From contig CAIIXF020000005.1 of NCBI GenBank assembly GCA_903813345.2, positions 29,887,375-29,951,374 on the forward strand: DNA of 64,000 bases, given 5' to 3'. Position numbers and translations under genes: made by a program. Position 1 is the stretch's first letter, and every line of letters starts with the position of its first letter. Shown piece after piece: positions 47,001-62,000 of the stretch. Below the pieces are notes generated by a model. It saw nothing but the letters and a program-made list of their open reading frames with translations. It had not been told where the DNA came from and did no database searches. This DNA comes from Owenia fusiformis. Its lineage: Eukaryota > Annelida > Polychaeta > Sabellida > Oweniidae.

Positions 47001-50000
47001 TATTAAGATCCATGCTTCACATCTATTTTGTCTATATCTTTGACATAAACAATTAAATAATTTGGATTATGATCTATATCAAATTTCCAAAAGAATAGAT
47101 TTTGTAAATTGTACAAACATTTCAAGCAGAATAAAATATACACAATTCAAAAGAAATGTATTCACATTATTATTTTTTCCATTTTTCTTTGACCAAAAAT
47201 TAAGCTTGTCACAGTTAAGTCACTCTATTATTATAAATTGTATATGGCATTGCATAGTACATTTTATGACCGTATACATACAAATAAATAAATATAAAAT
47301 AAAAAGAAAAAAGTCAAAATAAATATGACTTACGTCTTGTGGGTGGGTCAAGAGTGGTGCATGGCCTGCATGGGTTAGCTGGTCCTTCATGCCATTCTCC
47401 CGCGATGCAATCATAGTCGCAACACTTGTGAGTCAAAATGCCATCTATACACTCATAGTAGCAATGGTCGTCAATGCGGATGAACCAGTCGTTCCATTTG
47501 GAGGTGCATACTGAAAGGAGTAAATGTTATGATAAACTGGCATGAATCTCATGAACACAGTAAAGTACAAACCTAATGATATTTATAAAAATGATATACA
47601 GATGTTTTAGCAGAAAATCCTCAAACAGGATAAAGTGATATCCTATGAGTATGGCATATATCTACAGTAATGGCTTTAGTTTCCTTTTTCAAGGATGGTT
47701 TAAAGCTAAATATGTAAAATATCAATTCTTACCAGAGCTGGGGGTAGTTGTGACTGGAGGCAGTTTGGGACACTGGCCACATGGGTAATCACCTCCCTCT
47801 GTGAATCCTGGGGTCATGCAGGTTCCTCTGGGGCAACAGAAACAGTATTCCTCACCAGATTGGCACACGGAATAACACCAGTCATCTGTCTTAGTGTACC
47901 ATAATCCCCTTGAGTCATCACATTCTGGAGCAGAAACATTGAACAATGTTTTATTCATAACAGAGTAATGTGCCAACAGAAAGGCATTTTTGTTAAGCTT
48001 TGAACGGAACAAGTTTGAAGAAAAACGGTGCAGTATGAGACCTCAGACTACAGATGAGACTCGCAATCCTAGATTTTCATGAAATATAAGGCTAATCTGG
48101 TAGCCAACAGGCTTTAGTTGCATTCCCGAATACAAGCTTAGTTTATGCTATTACTAAATAATAAAAATATGTATATAAAATATATTGTTCATCTTTATAA
48201 TATTTTTAATAACAAATTACTCACTTGGTGGTGGGGCTTCCGTGACAACAGGTGGTTGAGTAGCAGGGACTACAAATATAGAATATATTATACATATTAA
48301 ATGGTATAAAACAGTATGCTATCATAGATGTATTTCTCTTTAAAATCCCATTATTGGTTCAATAATGAGAAACATTATATTCTGGACTGTATAAGCAAGA
48401 ATTATATAAGCAAAGCAAACACATTCAATTTACATATGAATCATGTTCCTTCAAGCAAATGAAGCCAGATAGTATAAACTATATATTACAAAGCAAAGCA
48501 AATGTGTTTTTCTATATATTGACAAATATGGGAGTATGTTGGAAGCTATGGTAACTATTCTAGTTAATTGTTACAGATCCAGAGTAAGCAAAATGTTTTT
48601 CTTCTGGAATCATTAAGGAGTCAAACCTGTCGTTGAAACAGTGTCACATTCCCCACAGGGGTTAATATTTCCTTCCACATATCCTTTCAGTATACAACTA
48701 TCTGGTCTGCAGCAATATTTGTACTCTTCTCCCTCCACACAGTGATAGAAACATCTCTCATTCATCACAATGTACCAGTCATCAGCCTTTCCATTGCAGA
48801 TACTAGGGGTAGAGGTGGTGGGTGGATATGTAGGGGGATTCGTGGGTGGATATGTAGGGGGATTCGTGGGTGGAATAGTAGGTGCCTCCGTGACACATTC
48901 ACCACAGGGGTTGATATTTCCTTCTACATAGCCCACCAATAAGCAGCTCCCCTGTGCACAGCAGTGTTCAGATTCAATACCATTTTCACAATGGTAAAAA
49001 CAACCACCACCTTTCACAATGTACCAGTTTCTAGCTTTTCCACTGCAAATTGTGCTTGGTGTAGTGGGGACATTTGTGGGTGGAATGGTTGGGGCATCAG
49101 TGGGTGGAATGGTTGGGGCAACAGTGGGTGGGATGGTTGGGGCAACTGTAGGTGGAATGGTTGGGGCAACAGTGGGTGGAATGGTTGGGGCAACAGTAGG
49201 TGGAATTGTTGGGGCATCAGTAGGTGGAATAGTAGGGGCAACAGTGGGTGGAATGGTTGGGGCAACAGTAGGTGGGATAGTTGGGGCAACAGTGGGTGGA
49301 ATGGTTGGGGCAACAGTAGGTGGAATAGTTGGGGCAACAGTGGGTGGAATGGTTGGGGCATCAGTAGGTGGAATAGTAGGGGCAACAGTGGGTGGAATGG
49401 TTGGGGCAACAGTAGGTGGAATAGTTGGGGCAACAGTGGGTGGAATAGTTGGGGCAACAGTGGGTGGAATGGTTGGGGCAACAGTAGGTGGAATAGTTGG
49501 GGCAACAGTGGGTGGAATAGTTGGGGCAACAGTAGGTGGAATGGTTGGGGCAACAGTGGGTGGAATAGTTGGGGCAACAGTGGGTGGAATAGTTGGGGCA
49601 ACAGTGGGTGGAATGGTTGGGGCAACAGTAGGTGGAATAGTTGGGGCAACAGTGGGTGGAATAGTTGGGGCAACAGTAGGTGGAATGGTTGGGGCAAGAG
49701 TGGGTGGAATAGTTGGGGCAACAGTGGGTGGAATGGTTGGGGCAATAGTAGGCCGTGGAGTAGGGGCTTGAGTTGGAGGATTGGCATTACAGAAACCACA
49801 TGGATTTGTTCTTCCAGCTGTGTACCCATTTATCAGACATGTTCCAGGGGCGCAACATTTCTCGTAGCCAATCTGGTTGGCACAGTGATGGAAGCAGTTA
49901 GTGCCTATTATAGCAATGTACCAGTCGATTCTCACACCTTGGCAAACTGTCAAGCAAAACAATAAAGCATTTACTAAACAGAGTCAGGGCTCAGTTGTTT

Positions 50001-53000
50001 TAAATACAAGCAAAGCAGGTAGTACAGTAGTATTAGCAATTTATTAAATAGTCTTTCAATCCTGCAAACTGAACCCTTAATTTCAGAAAATTTATACTAG
50101 ATAATATTAAGCAAATGATAAAAGTCATCCAAATGCATGCATGTATCACTATGGCATAATATAAGACTGGACATTTATAATATACTAAACACACTATTAT
50201 AACATAAATAAACATAGTATAACAAGCTGTTTACCAAATTATACTAATCTACATGTACATTTACTCATCTGCAAAGCTGAGACAATTCTGGGGGTCGTTT
50301 CCAGAAATGTCGTAGACTTACGATATCGTGACTCCACGACAGTCGTAGGAATGGTGAAAGTTACGACAAACTTACGACTGTCGTAGACTTACGACAGATC
50401 CGTTTCCATAAAAATCGTAAGTCTGTCGTAGAAATTCGCAAGTCACGACAAGTTCCACGATAAGTGATACGAACGTCACGTGACATTCTTATTTAAAATT
50501 TTAGTTGTATAATATGGTCTTCTAGTCCTGTAGTCGTATATTTATTGAAAGTTATTGATTTGTTTAAAAATGAAATCACAGGCCCGGGATCATAGGCCCG
50601 TGCTCGAGGGCTCGTCTTAGTAAACGGTCAACATTAATAATTTTTACTTCAAATAACGCAAGAAGGAAGACAGCTTTGGTACAGTTACATGATCATCATA
50701 CACCAGGAATTCTATGACTAAGAAATAATCTTACCCAATGTTATCAAAGTTTGATATGTGAAACTTTTTTTAATTTTAAAAAGAGGTTTTTGAAGGACTT
50801 TTTGTTCAAAAATAGTGAATTTTAGAGGTCACACGTATCTTTTAATAAGCGATAATTCATACCAATGCTTAGTATTCATCCTCACATATTTTTTTAAAGG
50901 AATATTGAACTATAGCAATGCAATTATCGTTAAGTTTCTGGAATTAAATGCCAAAAAAGACCTTGACATACTTAAACTCATTTCAATACCCACCCCCTTT
51001 TCGGAAATTGTTAATATAGTGTAGAGGAGACTTTCGATATGTTTAAATTGAGAAAAACAAGATCCTCTTTTTAGAAAATAAGCCTACAGTTTTCAAAAAG
51101 TGCCAGAGTAGGGCCCTAATCCATAATTTTTCAGAGAGTTGGATTGGTATTTTACACTCATGGGGACTTCATTTGAAAGAAAACATATTGTTTTTATAAA
51201 AGCCATTGTATTTATGGCCAGAAAGTACTCATGTTGAAAGATATGACTCTTTAAAATCACTTGCCATACTGCACGTGGTCTTTTCTCTCCAGTAGCCCAA
51301 ATAATATCCTTATTTAGTGGTACAAATATGGACGAGATTGGTTACATATTATGTGAGACCGGTACTTCCATAGCGTTTGTGCCAGCTATCAAGTGATGTA
51401 GTGGCATCCTGACACTGGCATCAGTTTTTGTCTCAAATAAGGTTGTCTCTGGGTCAGGTATATTGATTTGTTTCATTGTTCTCTGTATCCAAATTCCGTT
51501 CTGTCCAAAGTTTCAGTTTGGAAGGATTAACGTTAACGATGTCTTTCAGTGAAAGCGATACGGCTACTATTGAAAATTGTTTCGACAAGGTGAAAGGATG
51601 TGTTGGAAGATGAATCCCAGAACCGTTAAGCTACGTTCACACCAACGCCGCTTTGATGGCGCTTTAAAGCGGCTTGTAAAGCGGCACCAAAGCGTAACAA
51701 AGTTTGATTAAAGCGTCGGGGTCGTAATAGGTAATAGAAAAGCTCGGAGTTAAGCGGGATATTCGGCAAGAGCACTAAAAATTTAAACTGTTCAAGCTAC
51801 GTTCGCACCAACGGCGCTTTGATGGCGCTTTAAAGCGGCACCAAAGCGTAACAAAGCTTGATTAAAGCGTCGGGGTCGTAATAGGTCGTGGAAAAACTCG
51901 GAGTAAAGAGCGGGATAATCGGCAAGAGCGCCAAAACATTTTAAACTGTTTAAAAATTTTGGGCGCTCTGTTACGAATTGATTGAAGCGCCGAGAGCGTA
52001 TCAAAGCTTAACAAACAGTAACAAAGCTCAACAAAGCTTGATCCAAAGCGTAGGAAAGCTTAACAGAGCTTGGTTCAAAGCGGGGACCCCAGTCTCTTCA
52101 CGGTCTATTACCACTTGACACGCTTCGTTAAGATGTCTCAAGATTTGCTACGATCTGGCATGAAGATCTGACACGAGGTCAGACGCAACGGTAAAGTTAA
52201 ATACCTGTATCACAAATGGCGGCCACAGGTTCGTATTCGATTCAATTTGAGTCTGTTGAAAGCCCATGTTTTTCATAAAATGAATAGTTTAATAGAGCAC
52301 CTAGATTTAATTCCTTTTGTACAACAATCAATCATCGTATAGTTTATTATGATCTACCATCGAAACAAAGCCTTAGTTTAACCGATCAAAATATGACACA
52401 GGACAACGGATATTGCAAATGACAACGATAAATGTGGGTCAAATGTGCTTTAAAATCGGGATGAGAACGGTAACATTTAATGATGGTAATGTAACCCTAG
52501 AAGCATTGAATCTTAATGGTATGATGAGCCTAACATTTTTAAAAAGTGCGAAGGTGGGATCCTAATCCATACTTTTTTAGAGAGTTAGAATGATATTTTA
52601 CTACCATGGGACTTCACTTGAAAGAAAACATATTGTTTTAATAACAACCACTGTATTGATCGCCAGAAAGCACCCATGGTGAAACATATGACCATCTAAA
52701 ATCACTTGCCATACTACACATGGGCCTTTGGATTTCATATAATATACCATCACAAGATCTTAATACACGCACAGAATTAGCGACGATGAGGTCCCGTGAA
52801 CTGAAAAAGTGATTAAGAGTAGATGCGATGGTTACGTCCGCCATCTGTGACAATGGTAGCTGACTTTATCGTTGTCAGGGTGTTCCGGTGTAGGTAGCTA
52901 GATAGTTTACCGGAGACAAATATACATGATTTCAGAATAAAGTGGATGTAGATAGTTTGGCGATATGCATATTTGCAACTCAAGAAAGGAAATAATGCAA

Positions 53001-56000
53001 TAAATAATTGATGATGAACTGACTTTTGGTAAAACAATAATATTTCTCACCTTGCTTCATTCGTTAAAAAATACAATCCAAAGAGGCGAGATAAGTTAAT
53101 GTTTTAAATTATAATTATTCAATACACCATTTAGAGAAAACATGGTTATTTTTGATTTACACAATCTTAAAATTGTTATGTCTCTTTTTTAAAACCCAAC
53201 TCGATCAACCTTCATATGAAATAATATGATCTCTCGTTTCCTTTATATTCCTAAATAAGAAATAGAAAACCATGTGAACGATGATGCCGCCAACGAACTT
53301 CAGTTTCTCTATTTTTCAATAGCAGGGGCGGATCAAGGATTTCAGGTTAGGGGGTGCGCCTTGATTTTTGAATTCACTAAACCAGTGGCGTAGGAACATG
53401 TACGCCAAAGCAAATGCGTACTGTTGATCAAGATTTAGTTCTTGAAACGATGGTTGCAAATGGACTGAAAACTGGATCTGCAATGAATTAAAAGTTTCAT
53501 TTTTCTTAAATAACGCCAACATTCTATTGTGTTTTTGGTAAAATTATTTTCATCAACATTCGATAAAATTTATTGATTTTAAACTGAAATCTTGATCAAA
53601 CTGAATATCATAAACATACATATGATAACGTGTGACATACTAGTAATTGACAACTCTTTTAAAATAACTGGGCCATACTCTTAAATCTCTATCATCATTT
53701 GTACACGTTTGAACTAGACGATGTTACCCGTGTACGTCCATTATCATGACACCAATAATGATAAAAGGCTATTGTAATCTGAATTTAATTGTTTTACCAA
53801 AGTGAAATTGGTCGTCTATAGCGTCCTAAAAATAAAAACATATCTTTCATTAGACAAATCAAGGACGTCTATAGACGTCCTTGGATAAATAAGACGATGC
53901 GATTTAAAAGATCATCGTTTCCAAGCAGTGCATTATTTTGCATCGGAGGCATTTTAACATTGAAGCATACCATCTATTCAATACAACTATCAAAAAGACG
54001 ATTTACAATTATACAATTAGTGTTCTAACATTCATTAATTTGCAGAGTTTTGAATTTACACCTATTGACACGTTATCGGTTTTTCATATACTTTTTTCAA
54101 AATCTCCATTGGTATTATCTACTTGAATACATGTATTTTTCTTTGATATTTGTTGTGTGTCATTATTGTAATTTTCTCGTCGAAAAGTGATTGAGTATAT
54201 TGCGGCTTCCAGGCATCGGCTTCTCTTTGGCAAGTATTTAAATACCCAATTCTTTACATCGTATATTGCATAAATTGATGCTAGATTGAAAATATGTTTG
54301 TTTAAAATTGAATTGGCCATTTACCTTATGTTTTGGAGGTTGTGAAAATCGCAATTTCTTCAGCTATCTGTCAAGTGCTCGCCTTGAATAAGCCAACGTA
54401 AATTGTGACATAATCTATGAGATAATCAAAACCCCACAAATAACTCAAATATTGCTCTACGACAACCTTACGACACCCCATGGGGGTGTCGTGGGTTTAA
54501 CACGATAGCTATTGTCTTTCTACGACAGGTGTACGACATGGTAGTTTGTCGTAGGTTTACGACAAATTTCTGGAAACGGGAATTTTTTACTTGTCGTGAA
54601 AACACAATTGAAGTTACGATATCGTAAGTCTACGACTTTTTTGGAAACGACCCCCTGTATACTGCATGTAGTAATATAAGCAGCACAGGTTAGGCAGGTA
54701 CATGTTATGAAAACAAAGGCTTATAATACAGATATGTAACATTCATTTATCAATGAATATAAATACAATAAATGAAGCACAAGATAGTGTAAATTGTATT
54801 GTATTATAATGTTTTCTACAACCAAGAAATATAACTTAAAAATACCAAATTATATACAAAATAAAAAAAAATATTATGATAATATCTATCTTAACACAGA
54901 GTAATGTTTATATATAATATCATACTACAATGGGATGTACTAGTAAGTGTATAATTTGACACGTTAGTGTAACTCTCTGAATACCTGTGGGAGGATCAGT
55001 GACACCAGAACAATGATCACATGGATTGTCAAATCCCTCATTAAAGCCTGGTTTCACACATGTACCAGGGGCACAACATTTCTCAAAGCTCACACCCTTA
55101 TCGCAATGGTAGAAACATTTCTCATCTTTCTTGATGTACACGTTATCAGCCTTCCCAGTGCACACTATTAGAAAATGTATGAATAAATGCATGTATATAA
55201 TGAAATGTTGACATTCAATATAAGCAAGCATATGCATGATGCGCATAGTACTAGTAAATATACTGATGTATAATAAGTTGATGAATGATATAGTATAGTG
55301 ATGTACAAAAAGTGCAACCATACAATACATATACAACCATGAATTTTATTTAAACCAATGGTTTGATGTTTTGTAAATGATATATTGATGAATTTATGAT
55401 TATGAAAAATGTAAGAATAATAACCTGATGGTGGTTGAGCACAATGATCACATGGATTGTCAAATCCCTCATTAAAGCCTGATTTCACACATGTACCAGG
55501 GGCACAACATTTCTCAAAGCTCACACCCTTATCGCAATGGTAGAAACATTTCTCATCTTTCTTGATGTACAAGTTATCAGCCTTCCCAGTGCACACTATT
55601 AGAAATTGTATGAATAAATGCATGTATATAATGAAATGTTGACATTCAATATAAGCAAGCATATGCATGATGTGCATAGTACTAGTAAATATACTGATGT
55701 ATAATAAGTTGATGAATGATATAGTATAGTGATGTACAAAAAGTGCAACCATACAATACATATACAACCATGAATTTTATTTAAACCAATGGTTTGATGT
55801 TTTGTAAATGATATATTGGTGAATTTATGATTATGAAAAATGTAGGAATAATAACCTGATGGTGGTTGTGCACAATGATCACATGGATTGTCAAATCCCT
55901 CATTAAAGCCTGATTTCACACATGTACCAGGGGCACAACATTTCTCAAAGCTCACACCCTTATCGCAATGGTAGAAACATTTCTCATCTTTCTTGATGTA

Positions 56001-59000
56001 CAAGTTATCAGCCTTCCCAGTGCACACTATTAGAAAATGTATGAATAAATGCATGTATATAATGAAATGTTGACATTCAATATAAGCAAGCATATGCATG
56101 ATGCGCATAGTACTAGTAAATATACTGATGTATAATAAGTTGATGAATGATATAGTATAGTGATGTACAAAAAGTGCAACCATACAATACATATACAACC
56201 ATGAATTTTATTTAAACCAATGGTTTGATGTTTTGTAAATGATATATTGGTGAATTTATGATTATGAAAAATGTAGGAATAATAACCTGATGGTGGTTGT
56301 GCACAATGATCACATGGATTGTCAAATCCCTCATTAAAGCCTGATTTCACACATGTACCAGGGGCACAACATTTCTCAAAGCTCACACCCTTATCGCAAT
56401 GGTAGAAACATTTCTCATCTTTCTTGATGTACAAGTTATCAGCCTTCCCAGTGCACACTATTAGAAAATGTATGAATAAATGCATGTATGTAATGAAATG
56501 TTGACATTCAATATAAGCAAGCATATGCATGATGCGCATAGTACTAGTAAATATACTGATGTATAATAAGTTGATGAATGATATATAGTGATGTACAAAA
56601 AGTGCAACCATACAATACATATACAACCATGAATTTTATTTAAACCAATGGTTTGATGTTTTGTAAATGATATATTGGTGAATTTATGATTATGAAAAAT
56701 GTAAGAATAATAACCTGATGGTGGTTGTGCACAATGATCACATGGATTGTCAAATCCCTCATTAAAGCCTGGTTTCACACATGTACCAGGGGCACAACAT
56801 TTCTCAAAGCTCACATCCTTATCGCAATGGTAGAAACATTTCTCATCTTTCTTGATGTACAAGTTATCAGCCTTCCCAGTGCATACTATTAGAAAATAAT
56901 AGTATGAATAAATACATGAAATGTTTACATAAAATATAAGCAAGCATGATGCGAATAGTAAATAATGATGTATAATAATAATTTGATATATTGGTGAAAT
57001 TACGTGTATGATTATGAAAAATGTAGGAATCATAACCTGATGGTTGTTGTGCACAATGATCACATGGGTTTTCACTCAAGCCCTCCTTAAAACCTGGCTT
57101 CACACATGTTCCAGGTGCACAGCATTTCTTGAATCCAATTTCCTTATCACAATGATAAAAACATTTGTCATCTTTCTTGATGTAGTAATCATCAGCCTTT
57201 CCGCTGCACACTGTAAAATGAGTGATAAGCGTAAATGATAAAGATTGTGACATAAATGAAAATATTGTTATATTATTAGTATAGCAATGATAACATGTTA
57301 GGATACAAAGTTATGTTTAGTGTTCATGCAATGAAAACAGAGTGTGTCTTTGACCTGATTGATCTGAGGCTGAACGGACACAAAATCCACAGGGATTGCC
57401 AAATCCTTCAGTAAAGCCTGCTTTCACACAACTTCCAGGAGCACATGTTTTTTCAAATCCAATTCCATTGGCACATTGTAGGTATTTAAAGGAATCAATC
57501 TTGATGAAAAGTCCAGTGTCTTTGCCATCGCATGATGGAGGCGGGGGAGGTGTTGGTTCTGGGGTGTCACAATGGCCACATGGGTTATCCAGGCCTTGAC
57601 GGAATCCTTTTACGACACAAGAGCCTTCAGCACAATATTTATGGTAGCCATTTCCATGGGAACAATGCAGGAATGTAAAGTGTCCTGTCTTGATAAACCA
57701 GCCCTCTGCCTTATCACTACAGTCTGGTGGGGGTAGGGGAGGTTCTAGATAAACAGGTTCGAGAGAAAGGTTAAAATAAGCCATACATTTATTAAAATGT
57801 AGAAGTAGATGATGGTTAAATATGATATTAGATGATATGTTAATGAAACATTTTAATATGTTAGTTGATAATTGAAGTGAAATTTGCAAAACAAATAAAA
57901 CAAGACACACAGTGATAAATATCGCACTTTGAAGAGCAAACTGGCCACCATGCAATTTATCCAGCATGGCCAAAACCTAATCAGACCTTGGCACTAGTCT
58001 GCTCTTGCATCTGTAAACATTTCAAGTTGACAAGGTTAGCGGTTTTCCTGCAATTTTGATGACAAGAATTTATTTGTAGTCTTGAACTTTGGGAAAATTT
58101 AGATAACATTGTTTGTGACCTTATTTGATGACCTTAGACCTTGAAAATTTCACTTTTTCAGACCTCAGTAGGTGTTTTGTAATTAAGCTGACCTAAATTT
58201 AAATCCAAAATATCAATTTAGAAAATCAAATTTTTGACCTTTTAAAGGTCACTGAAGATCAACGAAAGGTCCAATCTGAAATCTAAGGTCAGATTTGAAC
58301 TTCTGAAAACTTGTAGATGTTTTTAAAAAAAAAATTTGGTCAATTTGGAGCAAGTTGAAAAATTCAAAATGGCCACCAAATTGAAAAATTCAAAATGGCC
58401 ACCATGTTATTCAGCCAGCATACCCAAAACCTAATCAGATCTTGGCAATAGTCTGCTCTTGCATCTGTAAAAATTTCAAGTTGAACGGATAAGTGGTTTT
58501 CCTGGAATTTTGATGACAAGATTTGTTGAAAAATTCAAAATGGCCGCCACGGAGTTTACCCAGCATGCCCTTAACCTAATCAGATCTTGGCACTAGTCTG
58601 CTATTGCATGTGTAAAAATTTTAAGTTGAACAGGTTAGCGGTTTTCTTGGAATTTTGATGACAAGAATTGATTTGTAGTCTCAAACTTTGAGAAACTTGG
58701 ATAACATCATTTGTGACCTAGTTTAATGACCTTGACCTTCGACCTTGAAAATTTCACTTTTTCAGACCTCAGTAGGTGTTTTGTAATTAAGCTGACCTAA
58801 ATTTAAATCCAAAATATCAATTTAGAAAATCAACTTTTTTGACCTTTTCAAGGTCACTGAAGGTGGATGAAAGGTCAAATCTGAAATCTAAGGTCAGATT
58901 TGAACTTCTGAGAACTTGTAGATGTTGTTAAAAAAAAAATTTGGTCAATTTGGAGCAAGTTGAAAAATTCAAAATGGCCGCCAAATTGAAAAATTCAAAA

Positions 59001-62000
59001 TGGCCACCATGTAATTCAGCCAGCATACCCAAAACCTAATCAGATCTTGACAATAGTCTGCTCTTGCATCTGTAAAAATTTCAAGTTGAACGGATAAGTG
59101 GTTTTCCTGGAATTTTGATGACAAGATTTGTTGAAAAATTCAAAATGGCCGCCACATAGTTTACCCAGCATGCCCTTAACCTAATCAGATCTTGGTACTA
59201 GTCTGCTCTTGCATCTGTAAAAATTTCAAGTTGAACAGGTAAGCAGTTATCCTGGAAATTTGATGACAAGATTTGGTTTATGTGCCGCCCACACGCCCGC
59301 ACGCCCGCACAACCGCACGCCCGCACGCCCGCCCAACAGCACAAGACGACGACAATATAGCACTTTTTCAAAGTGCGATAAAAAAGTTTACAAGGATCAA
59401 CATTCAAGCACAATGTGTTAGTTTATGAAGCACCTGTTGGAGGGGTTCTGCCAGAGCAATGGTCACATGGGTTCTCACTTAAGCCCTCAATGAACCCATA
59501 TTTCACACAAGTTCCAGGGGCGCAACATTTCTTGTATCCCTTATTCTTATCACAGTGGTAGAAACATTTGTCATCTTTCCTTATATACCAATCATCAGCT
59601 TTCTGGCTACACACTGTTAGTAAAAATATGTTAGTTAAAATATGCTATGTATTAAGATGAATGTGTATCTATTGTCATTCAGTTAATGGATGGTGCCCAA
59701 GTTTCAGAAGTTGTAGAAGAACAAAGTTAATTTCATTTTAGCCGAAGGGGCTACTGACGGTTTCATTGGTCTTACTTATTATTTTGGCCCTAGAAGTGTA
59801 AATAAATCAACATTTTAAACTTTCTTTTAGAGGTGAAAACAAGAATATTCAACCACACTGGAATTAAACCATAGGGGAGTGTTTCCACATCTGTTGATAT
59901 TTGGACACTATCCCTAAATGTCAATGTTAATGATTGGGTTAAATTAGTTATGTTTACATGATACTTCTTTTAATGAAGTCTCTATGAATATTAGTATTAA
60001 TGTATTAATGAATGATGATGACCTGAATCATCAGCTAATGCTGATTGTACACAGGATCCACATGGGTTGCCAAATCCTTCAGTAAAGCCTACTTTCACAC
60101 AACTTCCAGGAGCACATGTCTTCTCATATCCAATTCCATTGGCACATTGCAGGAATTTAAACGAATCAATCTTGATGAAAAGTCCAGTGTCTTTGCCATC
60201 GCATGATGGAGGCGGGGGAGGGGTTGGTTCTGGGGTGTCACAATGGCCACATGGATTATCCAGGCCTTGACGGAATCCTTTTACGACACAAGAGCCTTCA
60301 GCACAATATTTATGGTAGCCATTTCCATGGGAACAATGCAGGAATGTAAAGTGTCCTGTCTTGATAAACCAGCCCTCTGCCTTATCACTACAGTCTGGTG
60401 GGGGTAGGGGAGGTTCTAGATAAACAGGTTCGAGAGAAAGGTTAAAATAAGCCATACATTTATTAAAATGTAAAAGTAGATGATGGTTGAATATGATATA
60501 AGATAATATTTGAATGAAACATTTTAATGTTAGTTGATAATTTAAGTGAAACGTCACATCTAGCAAAACAAATATAAATTGTTAGGGGAGGCATCAAAAG
60601 TTCGATGTCGGATAGAAAACTAAATAAATCTAGTTAGGGGGAGGGGGTTCAAACTCATTTCAGTTTGCTATCCGACAAATTTCAAATTTCAAATTTTTGG
60701 CAATTTTGACTCAGAATGCCTTGGAATGGTTTAAAAATAAAGATTTACCTGATACTTTCTTTGTCAAGATCATTCCAAAGGATTCTGTTCTATCAATAGT
60801 TGTTAAAAGCTGCAAATTATGATAGGAATTAACGAAAACTAGATCGTGTTTAGCAATAATTTTTCAAATTCTCAAACTGGAAGTCAGCGATCAACTTTCA
60901 TGGTATTTAGTTTTGGGGGGGAGGGGGGGTCAGAGTCAAAACTAGATTTATTTAGTTTCCAATCCGACATTGAACTTTTGATGCCTCCCCTTACAAGGAT
61001 CAACATTCAAGCACAATGTGTTAGTTTATGAAGCACCTGTTGGAGGGGTTCTGCCAGAGCAATGGTCACATGGGTTCTCACTTAAGCCCTCAATGAACCC
61101 ATATTTCACACAAGTTCCAGGGGCGCAACATTTCTTGTATCCCTTGTTCTTATCACAGTGGTAGAAACATTTGTCATCTTTCCTTATATACCAATCATCA
61201 GCTTTCTGGCTACACACTGTTAGTAAAAATATGTTAGTTGTGCAAATGCATGTTATATAATGGTGCATTTATCATTATTTTGATTAAGGAATTGTGTCCT
61301 AGTGCCAACAGATGTGGGAGAACAAAGTAAATGTAAACAGATCAACATTTTAAACTTTCTTTTTAGGGATAACAGTGGATTGCCAGCATTTAACCACAAT
61401 GAAATTAACTTCATTTATCCATATCTGTTGATATTTGGACATGATCCCCAAATGTTAATGTTAATGATTGAGTTAAATTAGTTATTAAATGTGGTAACAA
61501 AGTCTTCTTTTAATGAAGTCTTTATGAATATTAGTATTAATGAATGATGATGACCTGAATCATCAGCTAATGCTGATTGTATACATGATCCACATGGATT
61601 GCCAAATCCTTCAGTAAAGCCTGCTTTCACACAACTTCCAGGAGCACATGTCTTCTCATATCCAATTCCATTGGCACATTGTAGGAATTTAAATGAATCA
61701 ATTTTGATGAAAAGTCCAGTGTCTTTGCCATCGCATGATGGAGGCGGGGGAGGGGTTGGTTCTGGGGTGTCACAATGGCCACATGGGTTATCCAGGCCTT
61801 GACGGAATCCTTTTACGACACAAGAGCCTTCAGCACAATATTTATGGTAGCCATTTCCATGGGAACAATGCAGGAATGTGAAGTGTCCTGTCTTGATAAA
61901 CCAGCCCTCTGCCTTATCACTACAGTCTGGTGGGGGTAGGGGAGGTTCTAGATAAACAGGTTCGAGAGAAAGGTTAAAATAAGGCATACATTTATTAAAA

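Larger units (their letters stand above)
50291..54654. mobile_element. 4.36-kb non-autonomous element with GGGGTCGTTTCC ends
   Basis: Left GGGGTCGTTTCCAGAAATGT, right the inverse of GGGGTCGTTTCCAAAAAAGT; agreement continues through GTCGTAGACTTACGATATCG. CTG on each side (50288-50290, 54655-54657) looks like a 3-bp target duplication. Both ends carry clustered TACGAC/GTCGTA subterminal repeats. No transposase frame is visible. Ends and duplication size suggest a Harbinger-like group, unproven. Confidence 0.8.
54985..56885 (-). repeat. Tandem array of about 431-bp exon-plus-intron units
   Basis: Donor positions at 54985, 55425, 55856, 56287 and 56715 give spacings of 440, 431, 431 and 428 bp. 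The introns between copies 2-5 show only a few differences by eye, so exons and introns are about equally conserved. This points to recent unequal crossover or gene conversion. Confidence 0.9.

Noticed and set aside
48742-49965. Plus-strand frames rich in GGMVGATV or GWNGWGNS
   Set aside because: Shadows of the 24-bp PPTVAPTI minisatellite of gene B; the Cys modules on both sides fix the minus-strand frame.
50291-54654. Transposase gene within the 4.36-kb element
   Set aside because: Open frames there are under 80 residues with no recognisable catalytic motif; the element is taken as non-autonomous.
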